Positions 44,636 through 53,150 of a DNA stretch of 64,000 bases are shown here, piece by piece (within the stretch, counting starts at the first letter, position 1; each line of letters starts with the position of its first letter). Source of the DNA: Halomonas ramblicola (GTDB lineage Bacteria > Pseudomonadota > Gammaproteobacteria > Pseudomonadales > Halomonadaceae); assembly GCF_030409215.1 (NCBI RefSeq), contig NZ_JAUFPL010000025.1, forward strand, positions 27,789 to 91,788, in the 5' to 3' direction. Position numbers and translations under genes: made by a program. The notes beneath the pieces were generated by a model. The model was not told the DNA's origin. It was given only the letters and a program-made list of their open reading frames with translations, and did not search any database.

Positions 44636-44649
44636 AAGGAGCCGATTGC

Positions 44650-45576
44650 ATGAGCATCCTGGTACTCGCCGAACATCACGACGGCGTCCTGGCCGACGCC
44701 ACCGCCCATGTGGTCGCGGCGGCGCAGCAGATCGGCGGCGAGATCGACGTCCTGGTGGCGGGCGAGAACGTCGCCGCCATCGCCGAGGCCGCCGCCAGGC
44801 TGGATGGCGTGAGCCGCGTGCGCGTCGCCGACCACGCCGCCTACGCCCACCTGCTGGCCGAGCCCACCGCGGCGCTGCTCAGTGAGCTGGCCGGCGACTA
44901 CGGCCATGTGCTGGCGGCGGCCTCCACCACCGGCAAGAACGTGCTGCCGCGGCTGGCCGCGCTCCAGGACGTCAGCCAGCTCTCCGAGATCATCGCCGTG
45001 GAGAGCGCCGACACCTTCAAGCGGCCGATCTACGCCGGCAACGCCATCGCCACCGTGCAGAGCGCCGACCCGCTCAAGGTGATCACCGTGCGCGCCACCG
45101 CCTTCGATGCGGTCGGCGAGGGGAGTGGTGCCAGCGTCGAGGCGGTGGAGTTCGTCGCCGACAACGCCCAGTCGCGCTTCGTCGAGGAGCAGCTGGCCGA
45201 GAGCGACCGCCCCGAGCTGGGCTCGGCCAAGGTGGTGATCTCCGGTGGCCGCGGCATGGGCAGCGGCGAGAACTTCCAACTGCTGGAGGGCATCGCCGAC
45301 AAGCTGGGCGCGGCCATCGGCGCCTCGCGCGCCGCGGTGGACGCCGGCTTCGTGCCCAATGACATGCAGGTGGGCCAGACCGGCAAGATCGTCGCCCCCG
45401 ACCTCTACATCGCCGTGGGCATCAGCGGGGCCATCCAGCACCTGGCGGGGATGAAGGACTCCAAGGTGATCGTGGCGATCAACAAGGACGAGGAAGCGCC
45501 GATCTTCCAGGTCGCCGATTATGGATTGGTCGCCGACCTGTTCCAGGCGCTGCCGGAGCTGGAGAGCAAGCTGTAA
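44650..45576 (+). CDS. etfA: Electron transfer flavoprotein alpha subunit
   Basis: 308-residue FAD-binding alpha subunit. N-terminal domain [19 protein letters not shown]-terminal FAD signature region [19 protein letters not shown] (about 197-215), [21 protein letters not shown] (about 226-246) and [17 protein letters not shown]. Start ATG 44650 follows AAAGGAG, 14 bases after etfB. A second, diverged copy of its own last codons follows the stop. Confidence 0.95.
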   Translation: MSILVLAEHHDGVLADATAHVVAAAQQIGGEIDVLVAGENVAAIAEAAARLDGVSRVRVADHAAYAHLLAEPTAALLSELAGDYGHVLAAASTTGKNVLPRLAALQDVSQLSEIIAVESADTFKRPIYAGNAIATVQSADPLKVITVRATAFDAVGEGSGASVEAVEFVADNAQSRFVEEQLAESDRPELGSAKVVISGGRGMGSGENFQLLEGIADKLGAAIGASRAAVDAGFVPNDMQVGQTGKIVAPDLYIAVGISGAIQHLAGMKDSKVIVAINKDEEAPIFQVADYGLVADLFQALPELESKL

Positions 45577-45584
45577 GGAAGACC

Positions 45585-45650
45585 GGCATCTTCCAGGTCG
45601 CGCTCTCCATGACAAGCGATATGGTGGCTGACCTGTTTAAGTTCTTATGA
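45585..45650 (+). pseudogene. Diverged copy of the etfA 3' end
   Basis: Eight bases after the etfA stop an open stretch reads [21 protein letters not shown] and a stop. Compare [18 protein letters not shown] in the real etfA C-terminus: IFQVA and VADLF are kept with the surrounding bases ATCTTCCAGGTCGC identical. It has no start codon or ribosome site. It looks like the relic of recombination with another etfA allele. Confidence 0.6.
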
Positions 45651-45756
45651 ACCTGAAGGTCAGATCGTGAGATAGTGCGACGGATTGATATTGTCTTGCC
45701 AACGCGAACGCGCCCCAGTCGTAAGCCTGAAGCGCTTTGTTTTTGGTTATGATTAA

Positions 45757-46141
45757 TTAATTGTTACTCAGCAGCGGATCCACCACGCCCAGGACATAGA
45801 GGGCCACCAGGCCGATCAGGCCGGCGAAGACCAGGTAGTAGAGCGTGGGCAGGAGGGTGCGGGAGGACTCGCCGATGGCGGCCCCCAGCTCGCCGGCGCG
45901 CATGCGGTGCAGCACGGCGGTGCAGCACGGCGGTGACCAGCACCACCATCAGCAAGATGCCGCCGGGCAGGTAGAGCGCTTCGATGCTGCCGGAGACGCC
46001 GGCCTCGCCGAGGATGTCGCTCCAGCCGAAGGAGAGCGAGCTCAGGGCGTTCTTGAGCGGCTCCACGGTGCGCGAGGCGACCAGCACGCCGGCCAGCACC
46101 AGGGGCACGAAGGCCAGCAGGGCGAAAAGGGTGTCATTCAT
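45757..46141 (-). pseudogene. lldP: Lactate permease (LldP/LctP family) remnant with 13-bp frameshifting duplication
   Basis: The frame MNDTLFALLAFVPLVLAGVL to VVLVTAVLHR is followed by a tandem 13-base duplication GGTGCAGCACGGC (45906-45918 and 45919-45931) that shifts the frame. Removing one copy restores MRAGELGAAIGESSRTLLP, LYYLVFAGLIGLVALYVL and a stop at 45757. The pieces resemble the middle and extreme C-terminus of L-lactate permease (about 550 residues), so most of the gene is gone. An LldR-type operator lies 115 bases upstream. Could instead be an unknown small membrane protein, but the duplication would still break it. Confidence 0.6.
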
Positions 46142-46255
46142 GGGGCAGGTAACCTCGATGAACAGTCAGCAGTGGACCCGGTCGGCGGCAGCGGCCGCTG
46201 GGCGTTCGAACGGCGGAAAGATAATGCCTGGACGGGACGCTGACCATGGGTGGTG

Positions 46256-46272
46256 AATTGGTATGACCAATA
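46256..46272. promoter_or_regulatory. LldR-type operator upstream of the lldP remnant
   Basis: AATTGGTATGACCAATA is a near-perfect palindrome with TGGT-N3-ACCA core, as bound by LldR/GlcC-type GntR regulators of lactate and glycolate genes. It sits 115 bases before the lldP remnant and 219 bases before the GST gene. The rest of 46142-46490 shows nothing further. Confidence 0.6.
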
Positions 46273-46490
46273 TAGTGAGGTTGGGTGGCTCGGCAAGGCA
46301 TGGGCTAAGTGGTTGTCGGAAAAGGAAACAGGGAGTCGCGCCGATGACCCGGCGGGCCGGGAGGCAGGGTGATGATTTAGACTAATGGACAGGAAAGGGG
46401 CGGGGCTTCCCCCGGGCGAGGCGGCATGGCGGCGGACGCGAAAGGCTGGCACACTGCCCGTGACGATCATCGGACGCTGGAGGAGCTGTC

Positions 46491-47198
46491 ATGACGAGGG
46501 TGCTTTACGATCTCTGCGGCATCGACGAGGACCTGCGCTTCTCTCCCTTCTGCTGGCGGGCGAAGTACGCCCTGGCCCACAAGGGGCTGGAGGTCGAGAC
46601 CCGTCCCTGGCACTTCACCGACAAGCAGGCCCTGGCCTTCGCCGACCATGACAGGGTGCCGGTGCTGGTGGACGGCGACGAGGTGGTCACCGACAGCTAC
46701 GAGATCCTGCGCTACCTGGACCGCGCCTACCCCGAGGCGCCGCTGCTCGGCGATGCCCTGGCCGAGGCCCGGACGCGCTTCCTCAAGCACTACGCCGAGC
46801 GCAGCCTCCAGCCGGCCATGCTGCGTACCATCATCATGGACCTGCTCAATGCCATCCATCCGGATGATCGCGACTACTTCCGCGAGAGTCGCGAGAAGCG
46901 CTTCGGCCGCACCCTCGAGGAGTTCCACTCGCCGGCGCGGGGGCTCGCACAGCTGGATGCGGCCCTGGAGCCATTGCGCGGTCGGCTCGAGGAGGCCGAC
47001 TACCTGGACGGCGAGGCGCCGGCGGCCGGCGACTACCTGGTATTCGGTTGCTTCATGTGGGCGCGCTGCGTCTCCACGGCCGACCTGGTCTCCAACGCCG
47101 ACCCGGTCTACGGCTGGCTGGAGCGCATGCTCGACCAGCATGGCGGCCTGGGGCGCAAGGCGATGCGCGTCACCGACATCGAGGGCGCCTATCGCTGA
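46491..47198 (+). CDS. Glutathione S-transferase family protein (beta-etherase-like)
   Basis: 235-residue GST: N-terminal thioredoxin-like domain LYDLCGIDEDLRFSPFCWRAKYAL (5-28) with the glutathione contact DRVPVLVDGDEVVTDSYEILRYLD (about 54-77), then an all-helical domain. The SPFCWR motif places it near LigE/LigF and related bacterial etherase-like GSTs. Substrate unknown; such proteins detoxify electrophiles or cleave ethers. ATG 46491 has GGAGGAG upstream. Single gene. Confidence 0.8.
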   Translation: MTRVLYDLCGIDEDLRFSPFCWRAKYALAHKGLEVETRPWHFTDKQALAFADHDRVPVLVDGDEVVTDSYEILRYLDRAYPEAPLLGDALAEARTRFLKHYAERSLQPAMLRTIIMDLLNAIHPDDRDYFRESREKRFGRTLEEFHSPARGLAQLDAALEPLRGRLEEADYLDGEAPAAGDYLVFGCFMWARCVSTADLVSNADPVYGWLERMLDQHGGLGRKAMRVTDIEGAYR

Positions 47199-47267
47199 GC
47201 CTCGAGCGGCCTCGTCTACCCCGTGAGACCCGGCCGGGTGGGGTGTCTTGCTTGGTGGGTACCCTAT

Positions 47268-47318
47268 TTACGCGCCGATGTTGCATTGCATAAAATGCAC
47301 TGCTATGTTGCAGTGCAA
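47268..47318 (+). promoter_or_regulatory. Phasin promoter with PhaR-like TGC/GCA boxes
   Basis: TTACGC (47268-47273), 17 bases, TAAAAT (47291-47296) form a possible promoter. It overlaps TTGCATTGCA (47281-47290), TGCACTGC (47296-47303) and the perfect palindrome TTGCAGTGCAA (47308-47318), the kind of TGC-rich repeat bound by the PHB regulator PhaR before phasin genes. Confidence 0.55.
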
Positions 47319-47364
47319 CACGGGGCGCATCGTCCCGTTCGACCACCACTGACGGAGGTGTTCC

Positions 47365-47718
47365 ATGTCCACCAAGGCAACCACCCAGAAGGCCACCGAG
47401 CAGTTCGAGGGTGTCTTCGTCGAGCCGGCCCGCGCCTATGGCTCCCTGACCCTGGAATTCTACGAGAAGCTGTTCGGCGCCCAGCTGGATGCCGCACGCC
47501 GCTACACCGACCTGAGTCTGGCCCAGGCGCGTGCCTGGATCGACGTCCGCGATGCCGATGGCTTCAAGAAGGCCGTCGAAGGTCAGCAGAAGGCCGCCCA
47601 GGACCTGGGCGAGCAGGTCAAGGCGGATGTCGAGAAGGTCTCCGGCCTCGGCCAGGACTACCTGCAGAAGGGCCAGAAGCTGGTCGAGGAGAGCCTCAAG
47701 GCCGCCTCCGTCAAGTAG
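47365..47718 (+). CDS. Phasin family protein
   Basis: 117-residue, helical, lysine- and alanine-rich protein that coats polyhydroxyalkanoate granules. The phasin pattern is AYGSLTLEFYEKLFGAQLDAARRYTDLSLAQ (about 24-54) followed by amphipathic heptads to the C-terminus. ATG 47365 has GGAGG upstream. It is flanked by a promoter with PhaR-like boxes and a strong terminator, so it is a monocistronic, PHB-responsive gene. No PHB synthase is visible here. Confidence 0.87.
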   Translation: MSTKATTQKATEQFEGVFVEPARAYGSLTLEFYEKLFGAQLDAARRYTDLSLAQARAWIDVRDADGFKKAVEGQQKAAQDLGEQVKADVEKVSGLGQDYLQKGQKLVEESLKAASVK

Positions 47719-47740
47719 CGCCGGTTCCGCAGCAAGCCTC

Positions 47741-47766
47741 ATCGGGCCGCCCTCGGGCGGCCCGAT
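47741..47766 (+). terminator. Terminator after the phasin gene
   Basis: ATCGGGCCGCC (47741-47751) and GGCGGCCCGAT (47756-47766) form an 11-bp perfect stem with a 4-base loop 22 bases after the stop. The following sequence is not U-rich. No gene is seen between here and 47990. Confidence 0.6.
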
Positions 47767-47989
47767 ATCGTTGCGAGGGGTGCCGCCGCGGGGTGCCCGA
47801 CTCCGCGGCGTGCCGCCTTGACGCGCTACCCCCCGAGACCTAGCTTTGTGGTTGAGGGGCGGGGCTGCAGCCGGCAGGTCCGCTCGATTCTTTCTGCACA
47901 AGGCTCACGGCTTCGGCGACGAGCCGCCCCAGTTCGCCTGAAACGGACGGCGCTGCGTCGAAGCCCGGCCATCGGGTCCCGGACATGGT

Positions 47990-49279
47990 ATGGCTGATCA
48001 CACGGCTACCTCAGGGACGAACCGCAAGGTCTGCGTGGAGCACCTGTTCAAGGTCTTCGGCGCGGATCCCGCGGATACCATCAGGCGGATACGGGAAGGC
48101 GCCCCCAAGGATCGTATCTATGCCGAGACGGCATCGGTGGCCGCCGTGGCCGATGTCTCCTTCAGCGTTGCCCCGGGCGAGATATTCGTGGTCATGGGAC
48201 TGTCCGGCTCGGGCAAGTCTACGCTGATCCGCTGCCTCAACCGGCTGATCGAACCGACCGAGGGCCGCATCCTGATCGACGGCGAGGACATCGTCGGCCT
48301 GTCGGCCGACGCCTTGCGCCGGCTGCGCCTGAACAAGCTGTCGATGGTCTTCCAGCACTTCGCCCTCTTCCCCCACAAGAGCGTCGGGGAGAACGTCGAG
48401 TATGGCCTCAAGGTGCGTGGCATGGCCGCCCGCGAGCGTCGCGAGAAGGCGCTCCGGGCCCTGGAGCAGGTGGGGCTGGCGGCCCACGCCGACGTACCGC
48501 CGGCCAACCTGAGCGGTGGCATGCAGCAGCGCGTGGGGCTGGCGCGCGGATTGGCGGTGGATCCCGAGATCATGCTGATGGACGAGCCCTTCAGCGCCCT
48601 CGACCCGCTGATCCGGCGCGACATGCAGGACGAGCTGCTCAAGCTGCAGCAGCAACTGCGCATGACCATCATCTTCATCACCCACGATCTCCACGAGGCG
48701 CTGCGCCTCGGCGACCGGATCGCCATCATGAAAGACGGCCGCTTCGTGCAACTGGGCACGCCGGAGGAGATCGTGGCCCATCCCGCCGACGACTATGTCG
48801 CCGCCTTCACCCGCGACGTCGACCGCAGCCGCGTCTTCCGGGCACAGTCGCTGTGCCGCGACGCCCATGCCCTGTCCGCCGACGAGGATGCCGGCGTGGC
48901 GGCGGAGCGTTGCGAAGCCCTGGGGCGCGAGGCGCTGTTCGTGGTCGACGCCGAGCGGCGGCCACTGGGAATCGTGAGGCACCGGGACCTGGAACGAGAC
49001 GCCACGGCGACGCCCGGCGACGCCCTGATCACGGACTTCCCCTCGACCCGCGGGGACGCGGAGCTGGTCACGCTCTACGGTGCCTGTGCGACGGGCCTGC
49101 CGATCGCCCTGCTCGATGACGCCGGGCGCCTGGAGGGGGTCGTCGAACCGCTGGAAGTCTTCCACTGGCTGGGCGGCACCGGCGCCGAGGGCGGCGGCGC
49201 TGCGTCGTCCGGCGGGGAGGGCGAGGCGACGCCCGCCTCGGCGGCGCCGTCCGAGACGAGGAGGCGCGACCATGGCTGA
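47990..49279 (+). CDS. proV: Glycine betaine/proline ABC importer ATP-binding protein
   Basis: ATPase of an osmoprotectant importer (ProU/OpuA type), 429 residues. Walker A GLSGSGKST (70-78), signature LSGGMQQRVGLARGL, Walker B IMLMDEPFSALDP, and two C-terminal CBS domains (about 285-400) that sense ionic strength in OpuA. The extended N-terminus before the ATPase core is typical of ProV. The C-terminal tail is Gly/Ala/Ser-rich. ATG 47990 lacks a strong ribosome site. Overlaps proW by 8 bases. Confidence 0.92.
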   Translation: MADHTATSGTNRKVCVEHLFKVFGADPADTIRRIREGAPKDRIYAETASVAAVADVSFSVAPGEIFVVMGLSGSGKSTLIRCLNRLIEPTEGRILIDGEDIVGLSADALRRLRLNKLSMVFQHFALFPHKSVGENVEYGLKVRGMAARERREKALRALEQVGLAAHADVPPANLSGGMQQRVGLARGLAVDPEIMLMDEPFSALDPLIRRDMQDELLKLQQQLRMTIIFITHDLHEALRLGDRIAIMKDGRFVQLGTPEEIVAHPADDYVAAFTRDVDRSRVFRAQSLCRDAHALSADEDAGVAAERCEALGREALFVVDAERRPLGIVRHRDLERDATATPGDALITDFPSTRGDAELVTLYGACATGLPIALLDDAGRLEGVVEPLEVFHWLGGTGAEGGGAASSGGEGEATPASAAPSETRRRDHG

Positions 49280-50204
49280 CCGGATCTCCGACTTCTACAC
49301 GCTGCCACTCGACGACTGGATCGAGGTCGTCGTCAAGGAGTGGCTGGTGCCCAACTTCCGGCCCGTCTTCCGGGCGGTGCAGTGGCCGATCGACCAGGTG
49401 CTCGGCGGCCTCGAGGAGTTCCTGCTGTGGCTGCCCTACCCGGTGTTCGTGGTGGTGGTGCCACTGATTGCCTGGCGGGTCGCCGGCGGCGGGGTGGCGC
49501 TCTTCACCCTGCTGTCGCTGCTGTTCATCGACCTGCTGGGCATCTGGCGGGAGACCATGGTCACCCTGGCCATGATCCTCACCGCGGTGACCTTCTGCGT
49601 GCTGGTGGGGGTGCCGCTGGGCATCCTCGCCGCGCGCAGCGACCGCTTCGCCGGCCTGATCCGGCCGGTGCTCGACATCATGCAGACGATTCCGCCCTTC
49701 GTGTACCTGGTGCCCATCGTCATGCTGTTCGGGGTAGGCATCGTGCCGGGGGTGATCGCCACCATCATCTTCGCCCTGCCGCCGGTGATCCGCCTGACCA
49801 ACCTGGGCATCCGCCAGGTACAGGCGGAGTTGGTGGAGGCGGGGCTCGCCTTCGGCTCGACGCGCCGCCAGCTGCTGTTCGAGATCCAGATCCCGCTGGC
49901 GCTGCGCACCATCATGGCCGGCCTCAACCAGACGTTGATGCTGTCACTGTCGATGGTGGTGATCGCCGCCCTGATCGGTGCCGGTGGGCTGGGGCTGACC
50001 GTGTTCACCGGCCTGGGGCGCCTGGATATTGGTCGGGCCACGCTGGGCGGCATCGGCATCGTGCTGCTGGCCATCATGCTCGACCGTATCACCCAGGCAC
50101 TCGGCGAGGGGCGTCACGCCCAGCGGCCGGGGCTCAAGGAGTCCCTGACCCGCTGGCTCAAGGGGCTTGTTCAAGGGAGCAAGGCGTACAACGAGCGTCG
50201 ATGA
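49272..50204 (+). CDS. proW: Glycine betaine/proline ABC importer permease
   Basis: Inner-membrane permease, 310 residues, with the ProW-type N-terminal amphipathic region (LPLDDWIEVVVKEWLVPNFRPVFRAVQWPID) before about six or seven helices. EAA-like coupling loop QAELVEAGLAFGSTRRQLLFEIQIPLAL near 182-209. Start ATG 49272 with GGAGG upstream, inside the end of proV, so translation is coupled. The C-terminal 30 residues are basic. Confidence 0.92.
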   Translation: MADRISDFYTLPLDDWIEVVVKEWLVPNFRPVFRAVQWPIDQVLGGLEEFLLWLPYPVFVVVVPLIAWRVAGGGVALFTLLSLLFIDLLGIWRETMVTLAMILTAVTFCVLVGVPLGILAARSDRFAGLIRPVLDIMQTIPPFVYLVPIVMLFGVGIVPGVIATIIFALPPVIRLTNLGIRQVQAELVEAGLAFGSTRRQLLFEIQIPLALRTIMAGLNQTLMLSLSMVVIAALIGAGGLGLTVFTGLGRLDIGRATLGGIGIVLLAIMLDRITQALGEGRHAQRPGLKESLTRWLKGLVQGSKAYNERR

Positions 50205-50251
50205 CCGGATCGCGGGGCATCCTGCGATCCCGCAACGCAGGAGGAGACACC

Positions 50252-51301
50252 ATGGACATGATACGCAAGACAGGCCACCGTACCCTGCTGGCAGGTGCCA
50301 TGGCGGCACTACTGCTGACGCCGGCCGGCTCGCTCCTCGCAGACGAGCATCTCCCCGGCGAGGGAGTCTCGGTGACCCCGGCCCGTGCCACCTGGGATAC
50401 CGGCTGGTTCCCGGCCGGCGTCTACAGCCAGGTGCTGGCGGAACTGGGCTACGAGGTCGAACGGCCCACCACCCTGGACAACCCGCCCTTCTACCAGTCC
50501 GTGGCCCAGGGCGACGTGGACTTCTGGGTCAATGGCTGGTTCCCGCTGCACAACACCTACCGCGAGACCTTCGAGCAAGGCGCCGAGCTGATCGGCTATG
50601 TCGCCCGGGGCGGGGCCCTGCAGGGCTACCTGGTCGACAAGGCGACTGCCGACGAACACAACATCACCAGCCTCGAGGATTTCAAGGACCCCGAGATCAA
50701 GGCCCTGTTCGATTCCGACGACAACGGCCTGGCCGAACTCGTCGCCTGCCCGCCGGGCTGGGGCTGTGAGCTGGTGATCGAGCACCATATCGAGGCCTAT
50801 GGCCTCACCGACCACGTCGAGCCGATCAAGGCGAGCTACTCCGCCTCCATGGCCGAAGCCCTGGGCCGCTTCCAGGAGGGCGAGCCGATCTTCTTCTACA
50901 CCTGGACGCCCAACTGGACAGTGGGCCTACTGGAGCCGGGCGAGGACGTGGTCTGGATCACCGTCGAGGAGGCCACGCTGCCCGAGGATCAGAAGGAGTT
51001 CGAGGATGCCACCGTGGTCGAGGGCGTCGAGGGCTGCGTCGAGGATCCCTGCAACCTGGGCTGGCCGGCCAACGACATCCGCCCGGTGGTGAACAGCGAG
51101 TTCGCCGACAACAACCCGGCGGCAGCCAGGCTGTTCGAGGTGATGAGCATCCCGCTGGAGGATATCTTCGCCCAGAACGCCCGCATGTTCGACGGTGAGG
51201 ATAGCGAGGAAGACATCCAGCGCCACGCCGAGGAGTGGATCGACGAGCACCGTGAGCAGGTGGACGAGTGGCTCGATCAGGCGCGCGAGGCCGCCATGTA
51301 G
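50252..51301 (+). CDS. proX: Glycine betaine-binding periplasmic protein
   Basis: 349-residue substrate-binding protein. Signal peptide HRTLLAGAMAALLLTPAGSLLA (cleavage near residue 31). The tryptophans of the betaine aromatic box are conserved: TWDTGWFPAG (about 48-57), DFWVNGWFPLH (about 90-100) and FFYTWTPNW (about 209-217). The Asp/Glu-rich surface agrees with a halophile. Third gene of proVWX; GGAGGAGACACC precedes ATG 50252. Imports glycine betaine during osmotic stress. Confidence 0.93.
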   Translation: MDMIRKTGHRTLLAGAMAALLLTPAGSLLADEHLPGEGVSVTPARATWDTGWFPAGVYSQVLAELGYEVERPTTLDNPPFYQSVAQGDVDFWVNGWFPLHNTYRETFEQGAELIGYVARGGALQGYLVDKATADEHNITSLEDFKDPEIKALFDSDDNGLAELVACPPGWGCELVIEHHIEAYGLTDHVEPIKASYSASMAEALGRFQEGEPIFFYTWTPNWTVGLLEPGEDVVWITVEEATLPEDQKEFEDATVVEGVEGCVEDPCNLGWPANDIRPVVNSEFADNNPAAARLFEVMSIPLEDIFAQNARMFDGEDSEEDIQRHAEEWIDEHREQVDEWLDQAREAAM

Positions 51302-51323
51302 GGGCCCTGCACCACGCCCGCTG

Positions 51324-51359
51324 GCACGGGCCGCCTCCCACCTGGGAGGCGGCCCGTGC
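51324..51359. terminator. 17-bp perfect hairpin after proX
   Basis: GCACGGGCCGCCTCCCA (51324-51340) and its exact complement at 51343-51359 form a long stem between the convergent proX and phosphoribosyltransferase stops. Likely a bidirectional terminator. Confidence 0.75.
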
Positions 51360-51376
51360 TCATGGCGTGCCGACTG

Positions 51377-51991
51377 TCACCCTCCGAGCAGCCGGATTAC
51401 TTCATCGTCGCTGACCTGGCCGAAGTTGGCGAAGTATTGCCCCACCGCCCGGAAGTAGGCGGGGGCCTCCAGGCAGACCACCTCGTCGGCCAACTCCTCC
51501 AGCCGGGCCAGGGTGTCCGGCGGCGCTACCCCGAGGGCGGCGATCAAACGGGCGGGTTGGCGCTGGCGCAAGGTGGCCAGGGCCGCGGCCATGGTGGCGC
51601 CGGTGGCACTGCCGTCGTCCACCACCACCACCACGCGCCCGGCGGGGTCGAGGGGCGCCCGTACCGGCGTGTAGCGGCGCCGACGCTCCTCGATCAGTTC
51701 CCGCTGTTCGGCCACCTCGCTGGCCAGCCAGTCGTCGCGGCACTGCTGCGCCGCCTCCTCCAGATGCACGCTGCCGTCCTCGCTGACGGCACCGATGGCG
51801 TACTCGGGATTGCCCGGGGCACCGATCTTGCGCACCAGCACCACGTCCAGGTCGCCCGTCAGGAGATCGGCGATCACCCGTCCCATGGGCACGCCGCCGC
51901 GGGGGATCGCCAACACCAGCGGGTGTTGGTCACGCAGCCGATCGAGTGCTTGCGCCAGGCGTTCGGCCGCCTCCTGCCGATCCTCGAACAT
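51377..51991 (-). CDS. Phosphoribosyltransferase-domain protein
   Basis: 204-residue type I PRTase. PRPP loop VVVVDDGSATGATMAAAL (about 120-137) and an N-terminal IPRGGVPMGRVIADLL that forms the pyrophosphate loop. Close relatives annotated as putative phosphoribosyltransferases are of unknown substrate and often lie near stress or nucleotide genes. ATG 51991 has a near-perfect AGGAGGTGA site; a GTG at 51997 overlaps that site and is unlikely. It lies beside the purine cluster, which may hint at base salvage. Confidence 0.82.
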   Translation of the reverse strand: MFEDRQEAAERLAQALDRLRDQHPLVLAIPRGGVPMGRVIADLLTGDLDVVLVRKIGAPGNPEYAIGAVSEDGSVHLEEAAQQCRDDWLASEVAEQRELIEERRRRYTPVRAPLDPAGRVVVVVDDGSATGATMAAALATLRQRQPARLIAALGVAPPDTLARLEELADEVVCLEAPAYFRAVGQYFANFGQVSDDEVIRLLGG

Positions 51992-52179
51992 GGTCACCTC
52001 CTCACGTCGTCCTTATCGAGAGTCTAGGCGCTCCCGGGCCCTTGGGGCCAAGGCGGAGGCGGTGGAGGGGGAATGAGATCACTGGAAAGGGTTTTCAGTA
52101 TACAGTTTTATATTCTATTGTGTTCATTGCGTGTGACTTCACATGTATCCACAACATCACAACAACGGAGACCGCCTCC

Positions 52180-53046
52180 ATGCATGATCGAACCACCCGG
52201 CGATTCCTCACTGGCGGCCTGCTGCTGGCCGGCCTGGCGACCGGCACGGCCCAGGCCGCGACCTGGAGCGACACCTTCCTCGGCTACCGCTACGGCACCC
52301 AGTTCACCGAGCCCAACAACGCCAACGACGTCGAGAAGCACGTCCTGCAGTTCACCCACGTGAGCGGCTACTCCCTGGGGCAGAACTTCCTGAACCTGGA
52401 TGTCCTGCAGTCCGACGCCGCCGACCCGACGGAATTCGGCGGGGATACCGGGGCCACCGAGGCCTACCTCACCTATCGCCACCAGCTTCACTACGGCAAG
52501 CTGTTCGGCGAACCGCTGGCCTTCGGCCCGGTCAAGGAGGTGGCGTTGACTGGCGGCTTCGACCTCAACACCAAGAACACCGAGTTCGCGCCGCGCAAGC
52601 GCATGCTGGTGGTGGGGCCGACCCTGAAATTCGATGTGCCCAGGGGGTTCGTCGATCTCAGCGTCTTCTATGCCCGTGAATGGAACCATTGTGGCCTGGA
52701 TGCCTGCGGGGCACCGGGCAACCGGAACCGGATCTCCTTCGATCCCTACTACCAGATCAGCCTGGCCTGGGGGCTGCCCTTCGAGGCGGGTCCCCTGCCC
52801 ATGAAGTTCCAGGGCTTCTACAACTACAATGGCGAGAAGGGCGACGACTACTTCGGGGTCGCCACCGAGCCCGAGCAGCTGATGCGCGCCTCGCTGATGC
52901 TCGACGTGGGGCAGCTGGCCTGGGGCGAGGAGAACCAGCTATGGGCCGGGGTCGGCTACGAGTACTGGCGCAACAAGTTCGGCAACCACGACAAGCCGGG
53001 CGTGGATACCGATGCGCCTACCTTCCAGCTGGAGTGGCACTTCTAG
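52180..53046 (+). CDS. Tsx-like nucleoside-specific outer-membrane channel
   Basis: 288-residue outer-membrane beta-barrel protein. Signal peptide RRFLTGGLLLAGLATGTAQA (cleavage before ATWSDT); Tsx-family motif SDTFLGYRYGTQFTEPNNANDVEKHVLQF near 29-57; regular alternation of aromatic strands and a C-terminal phenylalanine (LEWHF), the Bam recognition end. Facing the purine cluster, so it may let nucleosides or purines through the outer membrane. AGTATACAG at 52097-52105 upstream recalls the purine-cluster box. GGAG lies 9 bases before ATG 52180. Confidence 0.83.
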   Translation: MHDRTTRRFLTGGLLLAGLATGTAQAATWSDTFLGYRYGTQFTEPNNANDVEKHVLQFTHVSGYSLGQNFLNLDVLQSDAADPTEFGGDTGATEAYLTYRHQLHYGKLFGEPLAFGPVKEVALTGGFDLNTKNTEFAPRKRMLVVGPTLKFDVPRGFVDLSVFYAREWNHCGLDACGAPGNRNRISFDPYYQISLAWGLPFEAGPLPMKFQGFYNYNGEKGDDYFGVATEPEQLMRASLMLDVGQLAWGEENQLWAGVGYEYWRNKFGNHDKPGVDTDAPTFQLEWHF

Positions 53047-53072
53047 TCACGCCAGCCTCCGCCACGAACGAG

Positions 53073-53096
53073 AAGGGCCACCCGAGGGTGGCCCTT
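53073..53096. terminator. Terminator after the Tsx-like gene
   Basis: AAGGGCCACCC (53073-53083) and GGGTGGCCCTT (53086-53096) form an 11-bp stem with a tight loop, 26 bases after the stop and upstream of the convergent permease stop. Confidence 0.65.
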
Positions 53097-53150
53097 CCTG
53101 GTCATGGGCGCCGCCGGTCTCCCGGCGGCGTGTGTCTTGGCGGGGCGGGA

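Noticed and set aside
45636..45650. TTCTTATGAACCTG as a seventh copy of the GntR motif
   Set aside because: It lacks the AATTATG half and lies inside the etfA scar, not before a gene.
52125..52150. Possible CRP site (TGTGACTTCACATG) before the Tsx-like gene
   Set aside because: The half-sites are 2 bases apart instead of 6, so it does not fit the CRP consensus.
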